From: JAZDOK01 sp043798715
Lineage (GTDB): Bacteria > Vulcanimicrobiota > JAZDOK01
Assembly: GCA_043798715.1 (NCBI GenBank)
Contig: JAZDOK010000019.1
Coordinates: 1 to 54,546, forward strand
Reading direction: 5' to 3'
Length of the DNA stretch: 54,546 bases
Shown here: piece after piece, positions 1-7,190 of the stretch
Position numbering within the stretch: the first letter of the stretch is position 1
How the letters are laid out: each line of letters begins with the position of its first letter
The notes under the pieces: model-generated
What the model saw: the letters and a program-made list of their open reading frames with translations, nothing else
Told to the model about the DNA's origin: nothing
Databases searched by the model: none
Program-made: the position numbers and the translations under genes

Positions 1-149
1 TCCCCACCAGAAGCGGCAGTTTGCCTCTCATCGAGGACCTCAGGAAGGGCACCACTCCCGGACAACTTCTCGCCGCCTTTGGACCCGGAGCGCTGGGATT
101 CACCTACTCGGCCTTCCAGAGAGGCTTCGTTGACTTCCAAGGGAAATAA
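1..149 (+). CDS. C-terminal end of a possible 3-oxoacyl-ACP synthase III-like protein (5' end outside window)
   Basis: The third frame is open from the left edge to a TAA at 147-149 and gives about 48 residues. The stretch LLAAFGPGALGFTYSAF resembles the C-terminal strand of KASIII/FabH-type condensing enzymes, which end in a Gly-rich segment such as LLxxFGxGxTWG. An upstream SGSLPLIEDLRKG resembles the SAAS-P-AL helix of that family. In KASIII the residue two before that segment is the catalytic Asn of GNT; here the first visible residues are PTRSG, so an Asn in that place cannot be confirmed. The gene ends just before the strong hairpin at 158-217. The family call rests on about 40 residues and is tentative. 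Confidence 0.4.
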   Translation, partial: PTRSGSLPLIEDLRKGTTPGQLLAAFGPGALGFTYSAFQRGFVDFQGK

Positions 150-157
150 AAGGAAAT

Positions 158-217
158 AAAAGGGGACACAATACTATTTTTCAAGTAAACGGGAAAAATA
201 GTATTGTGTCCCCTTTT
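158..217. terminator. Perfect 24-bp-arm hairpin between convergent genes
   Basis: Positions 158-181 and 194-217 are exact reverse complements (24 of 24), separated by a 12-nt loop. The arms carry GGGGACACAATACTATTTTT on one side and its complement on the other, with A/T runs at the outer ends, so the RNA from either strand would be a hairpin followed by U. It lies between the stop of the left-edge gene and the stop of the minus-strand U32 gene, and covers that gene's stop codon at 216-218. It can act as a bidirectional terminator. The arms are longer than most terminators, which also fits a REP-type or transposase-associated palindrome. Confidence 0.8.
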
Positions 218-2036
218 AAAAAATAATCTCCATCCGGCAAAGTTCGCAGTCGAAGCGGAGGGGATGTTTTTTTTCTTTTTCGTCCACCAGGAAAAGCGGC
301 TCTTCGAAGCTGACTGCGGCCTTGCGGAATAATTTAGGGCAGAGGTCGAAGTGGGCCTTAAGACAATGGCGGGTCGTCATGACGGTCCGCCCCCGCAGGG
401 AGAGGCCGCTTTCGGCGGCCCGCTCAAGGGACTCGACCCCGTGACGGCGATAGAAACTCTCCGCCTGGGAATTGAGAACATTGGCCCTGAAAGTCAGTTG
501 CTTTTCGGGGTATGGAAAATCGTTCTTCAGAAGGACAGCGGTTTTCCTGGGATAGCTCTCTTTTCGCTTCCTGCGGAGCTCTTCGACGAGGGCCCTTCGC
601 GCCTCATTGAGCGCCTTGAGCGAAAAGTGAGGCAGAGGATTAAGAGTGATGCGGCACTCTTCCGCCTGAAACTCCGTCCCCCCGAGACGGGAGAGATGCG
701 AGACAATCTGCTCCCGGGCTTTCTCCTGATCCCGGGAGATCTCTTCAGGACGAGGCAGGGTGACGGCGGCCCGGAGGCCGTCCTCGTCCTCCGCCGCAAG
801 CTCGACTCCGGAGGAGGATTGGCTCAACAGGACCCGAAGAAAAATCCTGCGCTCCTCCCTGGCCCCTCTCAGCTCCCTTTCAAAGGCCACATCCAGATTT
901 CGGCAGATCAGGGTCCCCGCCCGGATTCCCTCCAGGCGCTCGGGAAAGATGTCTTCGCCTGAAACGCGCTTGATTAAAGTACCTCTCAAGTTTCGCCCTT
1001 CGTCAAAAAAACAAATCCCGTCCCCGCTTCGAAGGACTGAACCGCCCTCGGCCGCAAATGATTCCCTGCCGGTGCGAAGCACCCTCCCGATTGGCTCACC
1101 CGTGGATTTCTGAGTGTCGGGAGAGAGAACCCCCTTTTTTCTCCCCTCGATGAAATAATCGCAGTACCCCCGGTTGAACGTCTTCCAGGGATTCGGAACA
1201 AAGGAGACGGAACTTACGCCCGAAGAGCTCTTTCCGGCATCGCACAGGGGAAGGACCTCGTCGAGTTTCCGGCGGTAGTAGCTCACGACATTCTTGACAT
1301 AGCCGGCATCCTTCAGCCGGCCCTCTATTTTAAGTGAAGTGACGCCCGCCTCGATGAGGCTCCTCAGGTGTTCCGACAGATTGAGGTCCTTAAGGGAGAG
1401 AAGACAGCGACTTTGCGCCAGGACCTTTCCTGCGGCATCCACCAGGCTGTACGCTTTCCGGCATGGCTGGGCGCACTCCCCGCGGTTCCCGCTCCGCCCA
1501 CCCATGGCATAACTGAGATAACACTGCCCGCTGTAGGAGACGCAGAGCGAACCGTGAACAAAGCACTCCAGCTCGACGGACGTTTTCCGGCGGATTTCCC
1601 GGATTTCCTCCAGGGTGAGCTCCCGGGCCAGTATGACCCGCTTAAAGCCGACCCTCTCCAGGAAGAGGACCCTCTGCCATGTCGTATTGTGCGTCTGGGT
1701 GCTGGCCACCAGCGGTATTGGGGGAAGGTCCAGTTCCAGGAGACCCATATCCTGTATTATTACCGCATCCACACCCGCCTCGTACAGCCGCCGAATCAGC
1801 TCCCCCGCCTCCGGGAGTTCGCTGTCGTTCAGGATCGTGTTCACGGTGGCGTAGACCCGCACCCGGTAGGGATGGGCAAAAGAGACGAGACGCTCGATAT
1901 CCCCAAGAGAATTACCGGCCCCGGCCCTGGCTCCGAAGCGCTCCGCAGCGATATAGACAGCGTCCGCACCGCAGAGAACGGCGGCCAACCCACATTCCAG
2001 GTTTCTGGCGGGCGCCAGAAGTTCGATTTTCTTCAT
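216..2036 (-). CDS. Peptidase U32 family protein, RlhA/TrhP type (RNA hydroxylation)
   Basis: This 606-residue protein opens with MKKIELLAPARN, the usual U32 start. It holds the four family cysteines C165, C172, C188 and C192 (HGSLC, SGQC, GEC and QPCRK), which in RlhA and TrhP are linked to an iron-sulfur cluster. The length beyond about 430 residues matches proteins with the C-terminal DUF3656-type extension, as in E. coli RlhA, which makes 5-hydroxycytidine in 23S rRNA. Some relatives act on tRNA wobble uridine, and older annotations call them collagenase-like proteases. A second pair, CELC, sits near the C-terminus. The gene has its own minus-strand promoter shared divergently with the subtilase. 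The family is clear; the exact RNA target is not. Confidence 0.85.
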   Translation of the reverse strand: MKKIELLAPARNLECGLAAVLCGADAVYIAAERFGARAGAGNSLGDIERLVSFAHPYRVRVYATVNTILNDSELPEAGELIRRLYEAGVDAVIIQDMGLLELDLPPIPLVASTQTHNTTWQRVLFLERVGFKRVILARELTLEEIREIRRKTSVELECFVHGSLCVSYSGQCYLSYAMGGRSGNRGECAQPCRKAYSLVDAAGKVLAQSRCLLSLKDLNLSEHLRSLIEAGVTSLKIEGRLKDAGYVKNVVSYYRRKLDEVLPLCDAGKSSSGVSSVSFVPNPWKTFNRGYCDYFIEGRKKGVLSPDTQKSTGEPIGRVLRTGRESFAAEGGSVLRSGDGICFFDEGRNLRGTLIKRVSGEDIFPERLEGIRAGTLICRNLDVAFERELRGAREERRIFLRVLLSQSSSGVELAAEDEDGLRAAVTLPRPEEISRDQEKAREQIVSHLSRLGGTEFQAEECRITLNPLPHFSLKALNEARRALVEELRRKRKESYPRKTAVLLKNDFPYPEKQLTFRANVLNSQAESFYRRHGVESLERAAESGLSLRGRTVMTTRHCLKAHFDLCPKLFRKAAVSFEEPLFLVDEKEKKHPLRFDCELCRMEIIF

Positions 2037-2047
2037 GTCTGTATTGT

Positions 2048-2077
2048 ATCATAGCAGACCGCCACTTGAAAGTTCAA
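2048..2077 (-). promoter_or_regulatory. Sigma70-like promoter for the U32 gene
   Basis: On the minus strand TTGAAC (2072-2077) and TATGAT (2048-2053) are separated by 18 nt. The -10 ends 11 nt before the ATG at 2036, so the leader would be very short. Its -35 abuts the -35 of the plus-strand promoter. Confidence 0.6.
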
Positions 2078-2079
2078 GT
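2064..2079. promoter_or_regulatory. Inverted repeat spanning the two -35 elements
   Basis: ACTTGAA (2064-2070) and TTCAAGT (2073-2079) are perfect inverted repeats around a central AG. The repeat covers both divergent -35 boxes, so a bound dimeric regulator could control both genes. It may also be only a by-product of two facing TTGAA boxes. Confidence 0.45.
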
Positions 2080-2094
2080 TACATATGATACAAT
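2066..2094 (+). promoter_or_regulatory. Sigma70-like promoter for the subtilase gene
   Basis: TTGAAA (2066-2071) and TACAAT (2089-2094) have a 17-nt spacer, close to the consensus. Transcription would begin near 2101, followed by an AAAGGAGTG ribosome site at about 2113-2121 and the ATG at 2130. Confidence 0.7.
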
Positions 2095-2129
2095 GGTGCC
2101 AGTTCAAAATCGAAAGGAGTGAAGTATTA

Positions 2130-3359
2130 ATGGATCCTCTTGGTTCCGGAATGAAACCCGAACTATTGAAAGAGAACATGACCCGGGACGGAAATGTAAA
2201 GATTATTATCAGTGCCAAAGATCCCAAGGCCCTTGAGTCGCTGAAGGACTCCTTCCTGGATTCCTCCCCTGGCAACAAAGTGACAAAGGACTTGAATTTA
2301 ATCAATGCCTTTGCAGCCGAAGTGGCCCCTGATTCGCCCTGGCTTAAGGCCAACAGCCAGAGACTGGGCGGCTATCGGGTCTCTCTGGACAAGGAGGTGC
2401 ATATTCCTCCCGAACCCAAGCCCGAACAGATAGAACCCCGCACCAAGCTGGATGTCGCCATGCCCGCCCTGGACGTAAAGAAAGTCTGGGACCAGGGGAT
2501 CACTGGAAAGGGCGTCACCATAGCCGTGATAGACACCGGGATCGCCCAGCACAAGGACATTAAGGACCGAATCATCGGTTTCAACGACGAAGTCAACCAG
2601 AAGACCCAGGCCTATGACGACCAGGGCCACGGAACGCACTGCACGGGAGACGCCGCCGGAAGCGGAGCCGCCTCCTCAGGCAAATATATGGGACCGGCAT
2701 ACGAGGCCAACCTCGTCGGCTCGAAGGTTCTGGACGCCAACGGTTCCGGCTCCTTCTCCGATGTCATCGCGGGAATCGAATGGGCTGTCGAGAATAAAGA
2801 TAAATACAATATCCGGGTGATGAGCATGTCGCTGGGCGGCGACGCTTCAGGCACCTACAAGGATGACCCGGTCTGCCAGGCCGTTGAAAAGGCCTGGGAT
2901 GCCGGAATCGTGGTCGTGATCGCGGCCGGAAATTCCGGACCCAGCGCCGAAACCGTAGGGACGCCCGGAATGGATCCCAAGATTATCACCGTGGGGGCCT
3001 TTGACGACCGGGGCACTCCCTCCAAGGCCGACGACAAGATGGCCTCCTTCTCAAGCCGCGGGCCTACACCCTACGACGGCCTGACCAAGCCGGACGTTAT
3101 TTCTCCCGGAGTGAACATTATGTCCTGCTCGAACAAGGGGGACACCTACAAGAGCGCTTCCGGCACCTCGATGGCCACCCCTATCACCGCCGGAGTATGC
3201 GCCCTGATCGTCTCCGCCAACCCGGATCTTAAACCCGATCAGGTCAAGGAAATCCTCATGAAGAGCGCCGACAAGATGCCGGGCACCGGCCCCAACGACG
3301 AGGGCGCCGGAGTCATAAACCCTGAAAAAGCCGTCAAGATGGCCCTCGCCATGAAGTAG
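2130..3359 (+). CDS. Subtilisin-family (S8) serine protease without signal peptide
   Basis: A 409-residue serine peptidase with a complete subtilase active site: D135 in AVIDTG, H167 in GHGTH, oxyanion N268 in AAGNSG and S347 in SGTSMATP. Residues 20-90 look like a short I9-type prodomain, with a beta-rich start (NVKIIISAKD). The start at 2130 is preferred over an in-frame start at 2085 because AAAGGAGTG lies just before it. No hydrophobic export signal is visible at either start, so the enzyme may work in the cytoplasm, as intracellular subtilisins do, or leave by another route. It is transcribed divergently from the U32 gene and followed by palindromic repeats. Confidence 0.92.
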   Translation: MDPLGSGMKPELLKENMTRDGNVKIIISAKDPKALESLKDSFLDSSPGNKVTKDLNLINAFAAEVAPDSPWLKANSQRLGGYRVSLDKEVHIPPEPKPEQIEPRTKLDVAMPALDVKKVWDQGITGKGVTIAVIDTGIAQHKDIKDRIIGFNDEVNQKTQAYDDQGHGTHCTGDAAGSGAASSGKYMGPAYEANLVGSKVLDANGSGSFSDVIAGIEWAVENKDKYNIRVMSMSLGGDASGTYKDDPVCQAVEKAWDAGIVVVIAAGNSGPSAETVGTPGMDPKIITVGAFDDRGTPSKADDKMASFSSRGPTPYDGLTKPDVISPGVNIMSCSNKGDTYKSASGTSMATPITAGVCALIVSANPDLKPDQVKEILMKSADKMPGTGPNDEGAGVINPEKAVKMALAMK

Positions 3360-3468
3360 GGGCGATTGATTAATCGCCCGTGATTGTGCAGGGTGGGGTT
3401 TTAAACCCGCCCGTGATTATACCGGGTTTGTTTTGATTGTGTAGGGGCGGTTCGCGAACCGCCCCTAC
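3360..3468. repeat. Cluster of palindromic intergenic repeats
   Basis: Three hairpins follow one another. The first is GGGCGATT (3360-3367) pairing with AATCGCCC (3372-3379). The second, at about 3391-3412, is an imperfect stem ending AAACCCGCCC. The third is a perfect 28-nt palindrome at 3441-3468 centred on TTCGCGAA. A short phrase, TGATTGTGCAGGG, recurs at 3381-3393, with close copies at 3414-3426 and 3434-3446. This looks like a dispersed REP-like family captured as a small tandem group. It also sits where the subtilase transcript should end, so it may help terminate or protect that mRNA. Confidence 0.75.
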
Positions 3469-3528
3469 GTTTATATTTAAAGAGAGGAAAATGCCCCGCT
3501 TTGTGGAATGATAAACCCGAGGTGCAAT

Positions 3529-4419
3529 ATGGGGGCTATAATACTCGATGGAAATAAAATGGCCCGGGACATCAGAAAAGAGCTGAAATCCCGGGTTCAG
3601 TCCCTGGCGGATGAACATGGCCGAAGACCCGGCCTGGCAGTCCTGATGGCCGGAGACGATCCCGCCTCGAAAATTTACGTCAAGAACAAAATAAAGGCCT
3701 GCGAGGATCTGAACATATATTCCGAATTGCATGCGCTGCCGCACGACGTACCCCAGGCTGATATGCTCATCCTCATCCGGGAGCTGAACGCCCGGGAGAA
3801 CATTGACGGTATCCTGGTGCAGCTTCCGCTCCCCCCCCATCTTCCCGCCGCAGAGGTGACGGTAGCCATAAACCCGGACAAGGACGTGGACGGCCTTCAT
3901 CCCTTAACGATGGGTAAACTTCTTCTGGGGCTGGAGACTTTTTTCCCCTGCACCCCGATGGGCATCCTGGAAATCCTGCACCGTTCGGACACCCGGATAT
4001 CCGGGAAAGAAGCGGTGATTATCGGCAGGAGCTCGATCGTGGGCAAGCCGCTGGCCCTCCTGCTCCTCAAGGAGGATGCCACCGTTACAATCTGCCACTC
4101 AAAGACCGAAAACATCTCCGGCGTCGCCAGAAGAGCCGATATCCTCGTGGTGGCCGCAGGCCGTCCGGAGATGGTCACGGAGGATTTCGTCAAAGAGGGA
4201 GCGGTCGTCATAGATGTCGGCATCAACCGGGTGGGCGGAACGATCGTGGGCGATGTCAATTTCCGCGAGGCCGGGAAAAAGGCTTCCGCCATCACCCCGG
4301 TTCCCGGAGGCGTCGGTCCCCTGACGATCGCCATGCTCATGCGGAATACCGTCCGCTCGGCTGAGATACGGCTTGCCCGCCAGGCCGTAATTATGCATCC
4401 CAACCCTGGAGGAGGATAG
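3529..4419 (+). CDS. folD: Bifunctional methylenetetrahydrofolate dehydrogenase/cyclohydrolase FolD
   Basis: FolD interconverts 5,10-methylene-, 5,10-methenyl- and 10-formyl-tetrahydrofolate in cytoplasmic one-carbon metabolism. The 296-residue product has the family hallmarks: YVKNK (Y50, K54) for catalysis, DGILVQLPLP, NPDKDVDGLHP, the nucleotide-binding IIGRSSIVGKP and the C-terminal TPVPGGVGPLTIAML. The start at 3529 (MGAIILDG) has a GAGGTG ribosome site 5 nt ahead and gives the normal length; an in-frame ATG at 3508 adds seven residues with poor support. It follows the repeat patch and is 3 nt from the YedF-like gene. Confidence 0.95.
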   Translation: MGAIILDGNKMARDIRKELKSRVQSLADEHGRRPGLAVLMAGDDPASKIYVKNKIKACEDLNIYSELHALPHDVPQADMLILIRELNARENIDGILVQLPLPPHLPAAEVTVAINPDKDVDGLHPLTMGKLLLGLETFFPCTPMGILEILHRSDTRISGKEAVIIGRSSIVGKPLALLLLKEDATVTICHSKTENISGVARRADILVVAAGRPEMVTEDFVKEGAVVIDVGINRVGGTIVGDVNFREAGKKASAITPVPGGVGPLTIAMLMRNTVRSAEIRLARQAVIMHPNPGGG

Positions 4420-4422
4420 CTG

Positions 4423-4914
4423 ATGGAAGGAAGAGATCCGGTGGAGAGCCGCCATCGCACGATAGGCCCCACCACTTTTGCTGAAAAAGATCTGAGCTAT
4501 TATTTGAGGATGATTCGCGGAGACTTTTCAGAGCTGGAGGAAGTCCAGACTTCGAAAGTATCCGGCCCCATCACCCCGAAAAACATCATCCTCCTTTTCA
4601 CCTCGGACTCACTCGGCCGGGACAGTACGGAACTGGGCCGGCGGCTCCTGCGTTTCTTCCTGAATTCCCTCGCCAACAACAGAATCAAGCCCAAGGCGAT
4701 CATTCTGACTAACTCGGCCGTCTCGCTGGCCTGCGAGGACTCACCCGTCCTCGGAAAGCTGGCCATACTCGAAGAGCAGGGGATCAAAGTGCTGGTATGC
4801 GCTCTCTCCTGCGATGAGTTCAAGTGTGAAGAGAAGGTGAAAATCGGCTCTCTTTCCGACATGGATGCCATCTGCGATAATCTGATGAACGCCTGGAAAG
4901 TGATCAGTCTCTGA
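4423..4914 (+). CDS. YedF-like selenium-metabolism-linked DsrE-fold protein lacking the TusA domain
   Basis: The 163-residue product matches the C-terminal DsrE-like part of YedF proteins. From about residue 53 it reads IILLFTSDSLGRDSTELG, then LTNSAVSLACEDSPVL, GIKVLVCALSCDEF and KVKIGSLSDMDAICDNL. Usual YedF proteins begin with a TusA-like CPxP domain of about 70 residues. That is absent here and replaced by about 50 residues without a clear match. YedF is found in organisms that use selenium and is thought to handle sulfur or selenium, but its reaction is not settled. C127 and C131 (VCALSC) are candidate active thiols. No selD or other selenium gene lies in the window. Confidence 0.75.
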   Translation: MEGRDPVESRHRTIGPTTFAEKDLSYYLRMIRGDFSELEEVQTSKVSGPITPKNIILLFTSDSLGRDSTELGRRLLRFFLNSLANNRIKPKAIILTNSAVSLACEDSPVLGKLAILEEQGIKVLVCALSCDEFKCEEKVKIGSLSDMDAICDNLMNAWKVISL

Positions 4915-4919
4915 GCAGC

Positions 4920-5633
4920 ATGATTTCAATTATAATCCCGACCTATAATGAAAAAGACAGCCTTCCGGGACTCCTTGAGAAAATTTTCGCGGCACTGAAG
5001 CGGACGGACATGGAGGCCGAAGTCGTCATCGTGGATGATAATTCCCCGGACGGAACGGCGGAAGTGGCCTCCTCCCTGGGAGAGCGGTATCCCGTGCGCG
5101 TACTCCGCCGGGCCGGCAAACTCGGTCTCTCATCGGCCGTGATCGAGGGATTCGCCTTTGCCTCCGGCGATATCCTCGGAGTCATGGATGCCGACTTGAG
5201 CCACGACCCCGGGATCATTCCCGCCATGGTCAGAGCCATGGAAGACGAAGGAGTGGAGTTCGTCGTCGGGAGCCGCCATGCCCCGGGCGGCGGAATCTCC
5301 AACTGGCCTCTTAAGCGGAGGATCGTCTCTTCTGTAGCCATCCTTATGGGGGCCCCCCTCACAAGGATCCGGGACGTCACTTCCGGCTACTTCTTTTTGA
5401 AACGGTCCGTCATCGAGGGCGTAGTCCTCAATCCCATCGGATTCAAGATATGCCTGGAGATAGCCGTCAAGGGCCGTTTTACGCGCTTCCGGGAGATCCC
5501 CTACGTCTTCACGGATCGCGCAGGAGGAAACAGCAAGTTCAACAAGAAAGAGATTCTGAATTATATCAAGCAACTGGCCGATCTTTACCTCTATCGCCTG
5601 AGCGGACGCGGGGGAGGCAAAAGACCCGCCTAG
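4920..5633 (+). CDS. Family 2 glycosyltransferase, dolichol-phosphate mannosyltransferase-like
   Basis: This 237-residue soluble GT-A enzyme should move a sugar from a nucleotide sugar to polyprenyl phosphate on the inner face of the membrane. It shows IPTYNE, VDDNSPDGT (D39, D40), the metal-binding DADLSHDP (from D90), a GSR motif and TSGYFFLKR. It matches DPM1-type enzymes, which lack the C-terminal membrane segments seen in other members. The sugar, mannose or another hexose, cannot be told from sequence. The next gene, 16 nt downstream, is a GtrA-family protein, so the two probably form a make-and-flip pair for surface glycosylation. Confidence 0.88.
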   Translation: MISIIIPTYNEKDSLPGLLEKIFAALKRTDMEAEVVIVDDNSPDGTAEVASSLGERYPVRVLRRAGKLGLSSAVIEGFAFASGDILGVMDADLSHDPGIIPAMVRAMEDEGVEFVVGSRHAPGGGISNWPLKRRIVSSVAILMGAPLTRIRDVTSGYFFLKRSVIEGVVLNPIGFKICLEIAVKGRFTRFREIPYVFTDRAGGNSKFNKKEILNYIKQLADLYLYRLSGRGGGKRPA

Positions 5634-5649
5634 AAAAGGCCGGTATCCG

Positions 5650-6078
5650 ATGTTCAAGAGCTGTCAGGAGCGCTTCCCTTTACTTTTTCAGATCATTCGC
5701 TTTGCCATCGTGGGAACACTGAGCGCTTTCGTGGATTTCGGCCTTTATTCACTCCTCCGGCCCCACCTGGGGGCCTCCTCCAATTACATAAGCGTCTTCA
5801 TCGCCATGATCTTTAATTTCCTCATCAATAAATACTGGACCTTCGGCTGCTTCGATCATTCCCGTCTCCTCAAACAATCGGCTTATTTCTTTTTGATATC
5901 GGGCCCCGGCTATTTCTTGAATCAGGTGATCTTCAATTCCCTCCTAAAATACACGGAAATCGGGCTTCTTTTCTCCGGCTACGGGGACTATGCCGCGAAA
6001 GTAATCGCCATATTCATAGTCATGTTCTGGAATTTTTTCGGGAATAAATACCTGACTTTCCGGAAAGTCCCGGTTTGA
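5650..6078 (+). CDS. GtrA family membrane protein (probable polyprenyl-phosphate-sugar flippase)
   Basis: The 142-residue protein has four predicted membrane helices and typical GtrA features: FAIVGTLSAFVDFGLY in helix 1, FNFLINKYWTF after helix 2 and FWNFFGNKYLTF at the end. GtrA proteins are thought to flip undecaprenyl-phosphate-linked sugars across the cytoplasmic membrane. Its place directly after a DPM1-like transferase supports that role. Its stop codon at 6076-6078 lies inside the -35 box of the promoter for the next gene. Confidence 0.88.
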   Translation: MFKSCQERFPLLFQIIRFAIVGTLSAFVDFGLYSLLRPHLGASSNYISVFIAMIFNFLINKYWTFGCFDHSRLLKQSAYFFLISGPGYFLNQVIFNSLLKYTEIGLLFSGYGDYAAKVIAIFIVMFWNFFGNKYLTFRKVPV

Positions 6079-6103
6079 CATCGTTCTTTTGATGCTGTAT
6101 TAT
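6075..6103 (+). promoter_or_regulatory. Near-consensus sigma70 promoter, possibly giving a leaderless htrA mRNA
   Basis: TTGACA (6075-6080), a 17-nt spacer and TATTAT (6098-6103) make a close match to the consensus. The expected start of transcription, about 7 nt after the -10, is near 6110, where the ATG of the protease gene begins. No Shine-Dalgarno sequence is seen before that ATG. Confidence 0.75.
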
Positions 6104-6109
6104 TTAAGC

Positions 6110-7147
6110 ATGTACAATAAAAAGCTATCCTGCGCCTCAATCCTTCTCCTGATGCTTCTTTTGGCATCCTTCCCTTTCTCTGAAAGCGCCTTTTCCTACT
6201 CCGATGACGCCGTCATCTCAGCCGTCAAACGCGCCAAGCCCTCCGTAGTAAACATAGACACCTACGCCCAGGCGACGATGAATCCCTCGGGCTCGCCGGG
6301 AATCGGTTCCGGTGTCATCATGTCCGCAGACGGCTACATCATCACCAACGCTCACGTCATACGCAGGGCCCGCCAGATCCGCGTCAGCATGCCTGACGGA
6401 CGAAAATACTCCGCCGGTCTCGTCCGGGCCAGCCCGGATCACGACATCGCCGTCATCAAAATAGATGGAGCTAAAAATCTTAAGCCCGCGAGCTGGGGGG
6501 ATTCCGACCTCCTGGAGCTGGGCCAGGCGGTAATTGCCATAGGGAATCCCCTTCGATTCAACTGGACCGTCACTGTCGGCGTCGTGAGCGCCCTCGGGAG
6601 AAACGTGAATGCCAAGGGAATCCACTACCGGGATCTCATCCAGACTGATGCGGCGATCAACCCGGGCAATTCCGGCGGAGCTCTTGTCAACACCAGGGGG
6701 GAAGTCATCGGGATCAACACGCTCGTCTATACCGGTGATTACCAGTATTCGCACGCCCAGGGGCTCAGTTTTGCCATCCCCATCAACCAGGTCCTGGAAG
6801 TGGCCCGGGGCCTTATCAAGAAGAAGGGATCCGCCCGCCTTAAACCCTGGGTCGGAATTTCCGGGACCGATTTCACCCGGGAGATGGCCGAACAATACGG
6901 CTATTCCGTTAAAAGCGGCCTTTTAATTGTCGGAGTCATCGAGGGGAGTCCCGCTTCCAGAGCTAAACAAACACCCCTTCTCCGGGGAGACATCTTAAGC
7001 GAGGCCGACGGCCGGAGCATCAGCGGCGTCTCCGATTTCAAAGGAATCCTGAGCTCGAAGAAGCCGGGGCAGGCCCTTAAAATTAATTTCTGGAGAAATG
7101 GAAAGAGGGCCGAAACGACCCTGATTGTCGAACAGTTGAGTCAGTAA
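6110..7147 (+). CDS. HtrA/DegP-like trypsin-family serine protease with one PDZ domain
   Basis: A 345-residue exported protease for damaged envelope proteins. From the ATG at 6110 the protein begins MYNKKLSC, with a clear hydrophobic signal segment. The trypsin domain has the full triad: H82 in ITNAHVI, D112 in DHDIAVI and S188 in GNSGGAL. A single PDZ domain covers roughly residues 245-340. Upstream TTG (6089) and ATG (6092) codons are in frame, but they would lie inside the promoter at 6075-6103, so 6110 is preferred. It sits between the glycosylation pair and an HD-GYP signalling gene. Regulation from its own promoter is likely. Confidence 0.9.
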   Translation: MYNKKLSCASILLLMLLLASFPFSESAFSYSDDAVISAVKRAKPSVVNIDTYAQATMNPSGSPGIGSGVIMSADGYIITNAHVIRRARQIRVSMPDGRKYSAGLVRASPDHDIAVIKIDGAKNLKPASWGDSDLLELGQAVIAIGNPLRFNWTVTVGVVSALGRNVNAKGIHYRDLIQTDAAINPGNSGGALVNTRGEVIGINTLVYTGDYQYSHAQGLSFAIPINQVLEVARGLIKKKGSARLKPWVGISGTDFTREMAEQYGYSVKSGLLIVGVIEGSPASRAKQTPLLRGDILSEADGRSISGVSDFKGILSSKKPGQALKINFWRNGKRAETTLIVEQLSQ

Positions 7148-7190
7148 AATCCGGGCAGGAAAAGACTGTATCTGTGTCAAAAGGAGATAT

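Noticed and set aside
351..962. 203-residue plus-strand ORF opposite the U32 gene
   Set aside because: Shadow of the U32 gene; low-complexity translation without family motifs or a ribosome site.
7125..7150. TTGTCG and TAAAAT before the HD-GYP gene as promoter
   Set aside because: The spacer is 14 nt, too short for a normal sigma70 site.
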